DNA from: an uncultured Collinsella sp.
GTDB taxonomy: Bacteria; Actinomycetota; Coriobacteriia; Coriobacteriales; Coriobacteriaceae
Reading direction: 5' to 3'
DNA: 24,299 nt
Assembly: GCA_900542905.1 (NCBI GenBank)
Contig: UQPF01000024.1
Coordinates: forward strand, 1-24,299
Below the pieces are notes generated by a model. That model was not told the origin of the DNA, ran no database searches, and was given only the letters and a program-made list of their open reading frames with translations. The translations under genes and the position numbers were made by a program. Below, one piece after another: positions 15,350-24,173 of this stretch. Numbering within the stretch: the first letter of the stretch is position 1; each line of letters begins with the position of its first letter.

Positions 15350-15694
15350 ATGAAACTATTTGAACAGCTGAAGTCCAATGCGTCGCGCATGGCTGTCTAC
15401 GTCATCCTCGTGGCAACGGCTTCATGCGGAATCGCGGCACCCGTCTATGCGCTCAACGGGGAGAAAGGCGATGTCGAACCCCTGTACATGGCTTCGACGG
15501 TTAAAGACCGGTACAAAGCCTTCTCTGGAAACACGTTTTACGTAGCAGAGTACGACACGACCTACCGTGAGCTTCGCTACAACAAGGGCTACGACTATCT
15601 AGGCGCAGAGGCAATCAGCTATACGTCGGGTTGGTACGGCTCAAACTATGGACACATAACCCAGTTCAAGTGTAACTACCGTGTGTACAACTAA
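15350..15694 (+). CDS. Secreted Tyr-rich peptide precursor 2 (bacteriocin-like, unrecognised)
   Basis: 114-residue precursor with a basic N-terminus, hydrophobic MAVYVILVATASCGIAA and a signal peptidase I-type site VYA before Leu35; mature part about 80 residues. It is rich in Tyr and Gly (TTYRELRYNKGYDYLG, GWYGSNYGH at 94-102, end NYRVYN) and has one Cys in the mature part. The segment TYRELRYNKGY loosely resembles SYKTISYRNGY in peptide 1, so the two may be remote relatives. ATG 15350 has GAGGAAGG eight bases upstream, located inside the end of the ATPase gene, which shows tight coupling. A strong terminator follows. A bacteriocin or signalling role is inferred from the setting only. Confidence 0.72.
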   Translation: MKLFEQLKSNASRMAVYVILVATASCGIAAPVYALNGEKGDVEPLYMASTVKDRYKAFSGNTFYVAEYDTTYRELRYNKGYDYLGAEAISYTSGWYGSNYGHITQFKCNYRVYN

Positions 15695-15713
15695 AGCAAC
15701 CGGCTGGGACGAG

Positions 15714-15743
15714 GGGCGACGCAAAAGCGTCGCCCACGTTTTT
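15714..15743 (+). terminator. Intrinsic terminator after peptide 2
   Basis: GGGCGACGC (15714-15722), loop AAAA, GCGTCGCCC (15727-15735), then ACG and TTTTT (15739-15743). It closes the cassette 2 operon. Confidence 0.92.
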
Positions 15744-15754
15744 AACCATGCCAG

Positions 15755-15769
15755 CTGAACCTGGTTCAG
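15755..15769. repeat. 15-nt palindrome beside the right island junction
   Basis: CTGAACC-T-GGTTCAG, a perfect inverted repeat three bases before the right flanking repeat. It could be an arm site for the integrase or a regulator site; nothing in the sequence decides this. Confidence 0.4.
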
Positions 15770-15772
15770 TTT

Positions 15773-15898
15773 GGTTGATTTCCGATCTCAGCCGAACACA
15801 TTGAGCGGAAAGGCCGTTCCCGCAGTCAGTCGAACGTCCCCGGGGCCCTTCTCAGGCCCCGGGGACGGCATTTTCCCAGTTGAAGGAACGGTGGAGAT
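15773..15898 (+). repeat. Dispersed 126-nt element copy 2 / right junction of the island (attR candidate)
   Basis: Complete copy. Positions 15773-15836 match 8147-8210 (62 of 64). A perfect 13-bp hairpin follows (15835-15847 with 15855-15867, loop 15848-15854), then a conserved end CCCAGTTGAAGGAACGG and TGGAGAT that is also found in copy 3 (24174-24299, the same 126 nt). The element is intergenic, between the peptide 2 terminator and the rpmE promoter. Confidence 0.75.
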
Positions 15899-15947
15899 GT
15901 GTTTCGATGGGTCAGATTCGTGTCGTTCCGAAAAGACCGTGAACCTT

Positions 15948-15976
15948 TTGTGGGACACGCGGCGCCGTGGTACCAT
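15948..15976 (+). promoter_or_regulatory. rpmE promoter
   Basis: TTGTGG (15948-15953), 17-nt spacer, TACCAT (15971-15976): a good sigma-70/SigA type promoter. Transcription would start near 15983, just before the leader hairpins. Confidence 0.6.
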
Positions 15977-15982
15977 AGCTGA

Positions 15983-16053
15983 GTTTGTTGTCTTGGTCGG
16001 AAACCAAGACGCCTTATGCGCTGATCGGCAACCAGCGCCTGACCAATAAGGAG
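15983..16053 (+). ncRNA. L31 leader RNA candidate: two hairpins with the same loop motif
   Basis: Hairpin 1 is GTCTTGGT (15990-15997) with ACCAAGAC (16003-16010). Hairpin 2 is GCGCTG (16018-16023) with CAGCGC (16033-16038). Both loops present nearly the same sequence, TCGGAAACCA (15997-16006) and TCGGCAACCA (16025-16034), spaced 28 nt. The ribosome site AAGGAG (16048-16053) follows. Autoregulatory leaders of L31 genes, including a Coriobacteria type, have been described as I recall; this placement fits such a leader, in which L31 would bind its own mRNA. Confidence 0.6.
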
Positions 16054-16060
16054 TCCTACC

Positions 16061-16486
16061 ATGAAGCAGGGTATCCATCCCCAGTATGTCGAGTGCACGG
16101 TGACGTGCTCCTGCGGCAACACCTTCAAGACGCACGCTACCGTGTCCGAGATGAAGGTCGAGCTTTGCAACGAGTGCCACCCGTTCTACACCGGCCAGCA
16201 GAAGTTCGTCGACACCGGTGGACGCGTCCAGCGCTTCGCCGACAAGTTCGGTGGCGCCGCTGCCGCCCAGCTCAAGAAGGCCGAGGAGGCCAAGGCTGCT
16301 AAGGCCGCCAAGGCTGCTGAGGCTGAGGCCGCTCGCAAGGCCGCCGCTGAGGCTAAGGCTGCCGAGAAGGCCAAGCGTGCTGCTAAGTTTGCCGAGGAGG
16401 CTGCCAAGCAGGCCGCCGAGGCTCCCGCAGAGGCTCCCGTCGAGGAGGCCGCTGCCGAGGCCGAGACCACCGAGGCTGCTGAGTAA
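16061..16486 (+). CDS. rpmE: 50S ribosomal protein L31 with long Ala/Lys/Glu-rich tail
   Basis: Ribosomal large-subunit protein. Residues 1-65 are an ordinary bacterial L31: MKQGIHPQYVECTVTCSCGN, with zinc-binding Cys16 and Cys18, and CNECHPFYTGQQKFVDTGGRV with Cys36 and Cys39, so the zinc-containing (C+) form. Residues 66-141 are an added low-complexity tail made almost only of Ala, Lys and Glu, turning acidic at the end; it should form a long charged helix. Normal L31 is about 65-85 residues, so the protein is nearly twice the usual size. AAGGAG lies seven bases before the ATG. It has its own promoter, leader and strong terminator, so it is transcribed alone. Confidence 0.95.
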   Translation: MKQGIHPQYVECTVTCSCGNTFKTHATVSEMKVELCNECHPFYTGQQKFVDTGGRVQRFADKFGGAAAAQLKKAEEAKAAKAAKAAEAEAARKAAAEAKAAEKAKRAAKFAEEAAKQAAEAPAEAPVEEAAAEAETTEAAE

Positions 16487-16521
16487 ATAGCTCGCCGCGG
16501 AATCGCTCGCATTCATGGCAT

Positions 16522-16564
16522 AAGGGCCGTGCATCCGTTTGGGTGCGCGGCCCTTTTCTTTTTA
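16522..16564 (+). terminator. rpmE intrinsic terminator
   Basis: AAGGGCCG-TGCATCC-GTTT-GGGTGCG-CGGCCCTT with a following T-rich stretch (TTCTTTTTA). The inner 18 nt GCATCCGTTTGGGTGCGC also occur in the hairpin before the YitT-type gene (20914-20932). Confidence 0.92.
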
Positions 16565-16698
16565 TTGGTGCAAGCCAACCTGTCCCCATTGCACCAGATT
16601 GGTGCGAAGGGGACAGGTTGGCTTGCACCAAATGGCAGAGAGGCGGCGTTTGACCAGATAAAACCTGCCAAAATTAACCTGTCCCATTGTGGCAGGTT
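16564..16698. repeat. Inverted-repeat element upstream of secA, with 33-nt repeat copy 2
   Basis: A perfect 23-bp inverted repeat (16565-16587 with 16609-16631) encloses a 21-nt loop that itself forms GCACC/GGTGC. The left arm plus loop matches 2124-2156. A second stem follows: AACCTGCCA (16662-16670) with TGGCAGGTT (16690-16698), its loop again containing AACCTGTCCC. This looks like a REP-type palindromic element. The 241 nt between the rpmE terminator and secA hold this, the secA promoter and no gene. Confidence 0.7.
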
Positions 16699-16760
16699 GG
16701 TCGTAGTTATTACGTGGCGGTCGAGGTCGACCGTATAGGCCGCGCCTTGTTTGGCTAAAG

Positions 16761-16820
16761 TACAATCATCTGTGTTTAACTCGCCCGCAGCTGCACGGCG
16801 TGGGCGATGGCCAAAAAGGA
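16761..16820 (+). promoter_or_regulatory. secA promoter -10, leader stem and RBS
   Basis: TACAAT at 16761-16766 is a good -10 box; no clear -35. The leader can form a 5-bp stem CGCCC (16782-16786) with GGGCG (16802-16806). The ribosome site AAGGA (16816-16820) selects the ATG at 16828 over the earlier in-frame ATG at 16807. Confidence 0.45.
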
Positions 16821-16827
16821 AAACCAC

Positions 16828-19634
<2,807 letters not shown>

Positions 19635-19635
<1 letters not shown>

Positions 19636-20783
19636 TGGCTGAGGCTTTAGAGGTAACGCCCGCCGAGCTGGACGCGTTCGCGGACCGGCTCGGCGAGGTC
19701 GAGTCGTATCTCCATTTGGACGAAAAGCGCACGCGCGTGACCGAGCTCGAGGCCAAAAGTGTTGCCCCTGGCTTTTGGGATGACGCCGACGCCGCCCGTG
19801 CCACCATGGAGGAGATCGCGCGTACCAAGGAAGATATCGCTGCCGTGGACACCGCGCGCGGCGAGCTTTCCGATGCCCGCGCCGCGCTGGAGCTTGCCGA
19901 GGAGATGGGGGATGACCCCGACGCCGTCGCCCTTCGCGAGGAGGCTACAGCCACGGCTGAGCGCCTGGCCCGTGCCATCGATGAGCTTGAGCTTTCGAGC
20001 TGGTTTACCGGTGAGTTCGATCACGGCGATGCCATTGTGACCATCAAGCCCGGACAGGGTGGTCTGGAGGCCCAGGACTGGACCTTCATGCTCTTTAAGA
20101 TGTACATGAAGTACTGCCAGCGTCGCGGCTGGAAGGTCACCATCAACGACTGTCCCGCAGCCGAGGTCATCGGCATCGACCGCGCGACCTTTACTGTCGA
20201 GGGCAAGGACGCATTTGGCATGCTGCGCGCCGAGGCCGGCGTCCACCGCTTGGTTCGCATTAGCCCCACCGACGACAAGAAGCGCCGCCAGACCACGTTT
20301 GCCGGCGTCGAGGTCATCCCCGTGCTACCCGATGATATCGACATCGAGATCAGTCCCGATGACATCCGCGTGGACGTGTACCACGCGAGCGGCCCGGGCG
20401 GCCAGGGCGTTAACACCACCGACTCCGCCGTGCGCGTGACGCATTTCCCCAGCGGCATTGTGGTCACCTGCCAAAACGAGCGCAGCCAGATCCAGAACAA
20501 GGCCGCGTGCATGCAGATCCTCAAGGCTCGCCTGTACGAGATTGAGCTCGAGAAGCGTGCCGAGGCGCTCGATGAGATTCGCGGACCCAAGACCACGATT
20601 GGTTTTGGCAACCAGATCCGCAGCTACGTGCTCTACCCGTATCAGATGGTTAAGGACCTACGCACGGGCGTTGAGACCAGCAACGTCGAGGCAGTTCTTG
20701 ACGATGGCGACCTGGATCCGTTTGTAATTGGCTACCATCGCTGGGCCACCGGCAACGCCGATGCGGAGACCCCGTCTGCTTAA
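19635..20783 (+). CDS. prfB: Peptide chain release factor 2, with unusual SPT recognition tripeptide
   Basis: RF2 ends translation at UGA and UAA. 382 residues; GGQ at 255-257 in HASGPGGQGVNTTDSAVR is the peptidyl-tRNA hydrolysis motif. The codon-reading tripeptide, SPF in the RF2s I know, is SPT here (RISPTDDKKRRQTTF, residues 210-212). Overall sequence is RF2-like, not RF1 (no PxT in the RF1 setting, N-terminal domain of RF2 type). The gene lacks the programmed frameshift of many prfB genes: at the place where E. coli has TAT CTT TGA, it reads TAT CTC CAT TTG (residues 25-28) in one open frame. It starts on the last base of the secA stop, so it is translationally coupled. Confidence 0.96.
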
Positions 20784-20810
20784 ACCGCCCGGTTTATGTG
20801 GAAATGGATT

Positions 20811-20871
20811 AAAACCCTCCCAGCAGGGTGGTTTTGTATCCAGAGCAAACCCTGCGCAGGGGTGGTTTTTG
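20811..20871 (+). terminator. Two similar tandem terminators after secA-prfB
   Basis: First: AAAACC (20811-20816) with GGTTTT (20830-20835) plus an inner CCC/GGG. Second: AAACCCTGCGCAGGGGTGG (from 20847) followed by TTTTT (20866-20870). Both read AAACCCT, short loop, AGGG, TGG, T-run, TGT, so one is probably a duplicate of the other. Confidence 0.65.
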
Positions 20872-20884
20872 TCCGGCGAATCGG

Positions 20885-20938
20885 TAGAATCGAATACAGC
20901 AAGAAGTTCGAAGCGCATCCGTTTGGGTGCGCTTTTTT
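20885..20938 (+). promoter_or_regulatory. Promoter -10 and terminator-like leader hairpin of the YitT-type gene
   Basis: TAGAAT (20885-20890) is a -10 candidate. Twenty bases on, AAGCGCATCC (20911-20920), loop GTTT, GGGTGCGCTT (20925-20934) forms a 10-bp stem with one G-T pair, running into TTTT. The ribosome site GGGAGG (20941-20946) and ATG (20951) come straight after, so the gene has to be read through this stem. The stem core is identical over 18 nt to that of the rpmE terminator. Confidence 0.5.
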
Positions 20939-20950
20939 GAGGGAGGCAGC

Positions 20951-21841
20951 ATGGCATATCGTCTGGACATCAAGCGCATTCTTTCGATGAACTTCTTTCA
21001 CGACCTGCCCCAGATTATGTTGGGGTGCGCTCTGGCCGCTATTGCGACCGACCTGTTTTTGATCCCCAACGGCCTTGCTGCCGGTGGCGTTACGGGCCTT
21101 GCCACCATTATCCAGGCGGTCGGTGCATCGCGCGGCCTATCGCTTCCCGTCGGTATTCAGACGATCGTGATGAACGCCTTGCTGTTGTTGGTCGTTATGC
21201 GCGAGGGCGGCATGTTCTACGTGGTGCAGACCGCGACGGGCTTTGTGCTGCTGGGCTTCTTTACCGATCTGTTCGCCCCGTTTGTAGCACCTCTAGCGGA
21301 TGCGGACCTGATGCTTCCCGCCATGTGGGGTGGCATTATTACGGGCATCGGTTACGGCATGGTGTTGCGCGCCGGCGCCAACACCGGCGGCTCGGACACG
21401 ATTGGCCAAATCATCTCGCGTAACACCTCGCTGCCGGTGGGCTCGACCGTCATGGCGATCGATGTTGCCGTATGCGCGCTGTCGGCTCCGGTCTTTTCAA
21501 TCGAAAACGCACTATATGCAGGCCTTTCGATGGTCATTAGCGGCTACGTGATCGATGCTGTGGTCGATGGTGGCAACAAGCGCCGTATGGTACTCATCAT
21601 CTCGGACAAGTTCCCTGATATTGCTGCCGATATCATGTATGGCCTGGGTCGTGGTTGTACCAAGTTTAAGGCGACTGGCATGTATTCGGGTGCCGAGAAG
21701 CCGGTGATTATGGTCATCGTGAGCCGTCGAGAGCTCAATACCCTCAAGACGATTGTGCGCGAGCGCGATCCTCACGCCATTGTGACGGTCGCTGACGTTA
21801 CGGAAGCCTTCGGCGAGGGATTCAAGGACATTAGCGCGTAG
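20951..21841 (+). CDS. YitT family membrane protein (DUF161/DUF2179)
   Basis: 296-residue integral membrane protein. The first about 200 residues have five to six hydrophobic segments (for example IMLGCALAAIATDLFLIP, LLLLVVMREGG, VQTATGFVLLGFFTDLF) with LIPNGLAAGGVTGLATII, the typical first YitT repeat, and GANTGGSDTIGQIISR, the second. The C-terminal soluble DUF2179 domain begins near KRRMVLIISDKFPDIAADI and continues with GRGCTKFKATGMYSGAEKPVIMVIVSRRELNTLK. The function of the family is unknown; transport of a small solute has been proposed. ATG 20951 has GGGAGG four bases ahead; an in-frame ATG at 20927 falls in the leader hairpin and is rejected. It stands alone. Confidence 0.92.
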   Translation: MAYRLDIKRILSMNFFHDLPQIMLGCALAAIATDLFLIPNGLAAGGVTGLATIIQAVGASRGLSLPVGIQTIVMNALLLLVVMREGGMFYVVQTATGFVLLGFFTDLFAPFVAPLADADLMLPAMWGGIITGIGYGMVLRAGANTGGSDTIGQIISRNTSLPVGSTVMAIDVAVCALSAPVFSIENALYAGLSMVISGYVIDAVVDGGNKRRMVLIISDKFPDIAADIMYGLGRGCTKFKATGMYSGAEKPVIMVIVSRRELNTLKTIVRERDPHAIVTVADVTEAFGEGFKDISA

Positions 21842-22048
21842 GGTCGATCGCGTTCCATCCAAAAGACGTTCACATTGATAAACCGTTTCATCAGCGGTTC
21901 TGCCTGCTAAATTGTTCAAATAATGATAAAAACTCTGGTAAAGCCATCAGTTTCCAGCATAATGAATGACGTACGTGCATTGCGGCTGTGTTGGGATTAC
22001 CTTCGGTGCCGTGCGCATTTTGTCTAATGAGGATGAAAGGAAGGCACA
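21842..22048 (+). promoter_or_regulatory. Transketolase promoter region
   Basis: AT-rich compared with its surroundings. CATAAT (21958-21963) is a -10 candidate, with TGGTAA (21936-21941) as a poor -35 at 16 nt. The leader is about 80 nt, with a weak stem possible around 21977-22017. The ribosome site AAAGGAAGG (22036-22044) precedes the ATG at 22049. No gene or terminator for the YitT-type gene was recognised. Confidence 0.35.
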
Positions 22049-22879
22049 ATGAGCGACGAAGAGCTCAAAAAGGTTGCCAACGAGGTAAGGAAGGGCATCG
22101 TCACCGGCGTGCACGCTGCCAAGTCCGGCCATCCGGGCGGTTCGCTCGGCGCTGCCGACATCATGACCTATCTGTACTTTGAGGAAATGAACGTCGACCC
22201 GGCCGACCCCCGCAAGGCCGACCGCGACCGCTTCGTGCTTTCCAAGGGTCACTGCGCGCCTGGTCTGTACGCCGTGCTCGCCGAGCGCGGATTCTTCCCC
22301 AAGGAGGATCTCGAGACGCTGCGCCACATCGGCAGCCACCTGCAGGGCCATCCCAACATGAATGACACCCCGGGCGTCGACATGTCCACCGGCTCGCTTG
22401 GCCAGGGCATCTCCGCCGCCGTGGGCATGGCCGTTGCCGCCAAGCACTGGGGCGACGACTACCGCACCTACGCCCTGCTGGGCGACGGCGAGAGCGAGGA
22501 GGGCCAGGTCTGGGAGGCCGCCATGTTTGCCGGCAACCAGCAGCTCGACAACCTCTGCGTGATCGTCGACCATAACGGCCTGCAGATCGACGGCCCCGTC
22601 GAGGAGGTTAACGACCCCATGCCGCTCGCCGACAAGTTCCGCGCCTTCAAGTTCCATGTGGTGGAGCTCGCCGACGGCAACGACTTCGACCAGATCCGCG
22701 CCGCCTTTGCCGAGGCCCGCGCCACCAAGGGTCAGCCGACCGCCATTATCGCCGAGACCACGAAGGGCAAGGGCGTCTCCTTTATGGAGAACCAGGTGGG
22801 TTGGCACGGTAAGGCCCCCAACGATGAACAGTTTGAGCAGGCCATGGCAGAGCTCACGGCCGCCGGAGAGGAGCTCTAG
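22049..22879 (+). CDS. Transketolase, N-terminal subunit
   Basis: Thiamine diphosphate-binding half of a split transketolase (276 residues), acting in the non-oxidative pentose phosphate pathway. KSGHPGGSLGAADIMTYLYF carries the His-containing substrate loop; SKGHCAPGLYAVLAERG and STGSLGQGISAAVGMAVAAK follow, and GDGESEEGQVWEAAMFAG with DNLCVIVDHNGLQIDG is the GDG...N cofactor-binding motif. Two-gene transketolases of this size are common in Coriobacteriia and Clostridia. The C-terminal subunit starts one base after its stop. A 1-deoxyxylulose phosphate synthase-like or sulfo-sugar role is less likely given the sequence. Confidence 0.94.
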   Translation: MSDEELKKVANEVRKGIVTGVHAAKSGHPGGSLGAADIMTYLYFEEMNVDPADPRKADRDRFVLSKGHCAPGLYAVLAERGFFPKEDLETLRHIGSHLQGHPNMNDTPGVDMSTGSLGQGISAAVGMAVAAKHWGDDYRTYALLGDGESEEGQVWEAAMFAGNQQLDNLCVIVDHNGLQIDGPVEEVNDPMPLADKFRAFKFHVVELADGNDFDQIRAAFAEARATKGQPTAIIAETTKGKGVSFMENQVGWHGKAPNDEQFEQAMAELTAAGEEL

Positions 22880-22880
22880 G

Positions 22881-23822
22881 ATGGCAGACGTCAAGAAAAT
22901 CGCCACGCGCGTAAGCTACGGCGAGGCCCTCGTCGAGCTCGCCAACGAGCACGACGACTTTGTGGTCCTCGACGCCGACCTGGCCGCCGCCACGCAGACC
23001 GGCAAGTTTAAGGCCGCCTGCCCCGACCGCTTCTTCGATGTGGGCATCGCCGAGAGCAACCTGATGGGTGTTGCCGCCGGTATCGCAACCACCGGCCGCG
23101 TCGCCTTCGCGAGCAGCTTTGCCATGTTTGCCGCCGGCCGCGCCTTTGAGCAGGTCCGCAACTCCATCGGCTATCCACACCTTAACGTTAAGATCGGTGC
23201 CACGCACGCCGGTATCTCGGTGGGCGAGGATGGCGCCACGCACCAGTGCTGCGAGGATATCGCCCTCATGCGCGTCATCCCCGGCATGACCGTGATCGTT
23301 CCTGCCGACGACGTTGAAGCCCGCGCCGTGACGCGCGCCGCCTACGAGTGCGACGGCCCCGTGTACATGCGCTTCGCCCGTCTGGCCTCGCCGGTTATCA
23401 ACGACCCCGAGACCTACAAGTTCGAGTTGGGTAAGGGCATTGTCATGCGCGAGGGCGCCGATGTGACCATCATCGCCTGCGGCCTGATGGTCGGCGAGGC
23501 GCTCGAGGCCGCTGAGCAGCTTGCTGCCGAGGACATCGATGCCGAGGTCATCAACATGCACACCATCAAGCCCATCGACGCCGACCTGATCGTCAAGAGC
23601 GCCACCAAGACCGGCCACGTCGTGACCGTCGAGGAGCACTCCGTGATCGGTGGCCTGGGCAGCGCCGTTGCCGACGTCCTGTGCGAGCAGTGCCCGACGC
23701 CGCTCAAGAAGATTGGCGTCAACGACACCTTCGGCGAGTCCGGCCCGGGCGCCGAGCTCCTGCACAAGTACGGCCTGGACGCCGCCAACATCGTGGCGAC
23801 CACCAAGGAGTTCTTGGCATAA
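22881..23822 (+). CDS. Transketolase, C-terminal subunit
   Basis: Second half of the split transketolase (313 residues): pyrimidine-binding domain plus C-terminal domain. VLDADLAAATQTGKFKAACP and DVGIAESNLMGVAAGIATTG contain the Glu that activates the cofactor, followed by FAMFAAGRAFEQVRNSI and THAGISVGEDGATHQ. From about residue 190 the C-terminal domain is seen (VTIIACGLMVGEALEAAEQL, INMHTIKPID, VVTVEEHSVIGGLGSAVAD). The ATG lies one base after the stop of the N-terminal subunit, with GGAGAGGAG upstream in that gene, so the two are made in equal amounts. A strong terminator ends the operon. Confidence 0.95.
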   Translation: MADVKKIATRVSYGEALVELANEHDDFVVLDADLAAATQTGKFKAACPDRFFDVGIAESNLMGVAAGIATTGRVAFASSFAMFAAGRAFEQVRNSIGYPHLNVKIGATHAGISVGEDGATHQCCEDIALMRVIPGMTVIVPADDVEARAVTRAAYECDGPVYMRFARLASPVINDPETYKFELGKGIVMREGADVTIIACGLMVGEALEAAEQLAAEDIDAEVINMHTIKPIDADLIVKSATKTGHVVTVEEHSVIGGLGSAVADVLCEQCPTPLKKIGVNDTFGESGPGAELLHKYGLDAANIVATTKEFLA

Positions 23823-23870
23823 GGCAAGACGAGGCAAAGTATCGCTTCAGCAACCGTATGCAATCCATAA

Positions 23871-23905
23871 CAGGGGCGTCCTCAAAGAGGACGCCCCTGT
23901 TTTTT
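23871..23905 (+). terminator. Intrinsic terminator of the transketolase operon
   Basis: CAGGGGCGTCCTC (23871-23883), loop AAA, GAGGACGCCCCTG (23887-23899), then six T: a perfect 13-bp Rho-independent terminator. Confidence 0.95.
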
Positions 23906-24044
23906 GTCGGCAACAAACAAATTAGGCCCGCACCAAGTAAGGGCTTTCTCCGGGAAACGGGCCCAGACCAGCAAAGTGCAATTCAGCCCCCAAGCACGGC
24001 GCTGCTGCACCCAAGTAAAACGCAGCGACCCCTTAGTTATCGCA

Positions 24045-24167
24045 GGCCGGACACAGGGTTACTCTCCAAATCTTTCCGCAGGACGGAGGAGCCCCCGCCG
24101 CACGTAGTGCGCAGCGGGGGCTCCGACATGTCCGAGGACGATTTGGAGAGTAACCCTGTGTCCGGCC
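24045..24167. repeat. 123-nt long hairpin with 28-bp perfect outer stem
   Basis: 24045-24072 is the exact reverse complement of 24140-24167 (28 bp). Within it, 24088-24098 pairs with 24114-24124 (11 bp) and CGCA/TGCG closes a small loop. The two stems are separated by a 15/15 internal loop. It lies six bases before dispersed element copy 3. The 139 nt before it (23906-24044) show only a GGCCCG/CGGGCC pair and no gene. It could be a structured RNA, a terminator-like barrier, or a small mobile palindrome. Confidence 0.75.
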
Positions 24168-24173
24168 GGAGGG

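Noticed and set aside
15350..15694. Peptide 2 as a lipoprotein (TASC at residues 23-26)
   Set aside because: The residue at -3 of the Cys is Thr and the Cys is within the hydrophobic core; a signal peptidase I site VYA at 32-34 is more convincing.
23906..24044. Small gene after the transketolase terminator
   Set aside because: Frames here have no ribosome site, biased composition or recognisable product.
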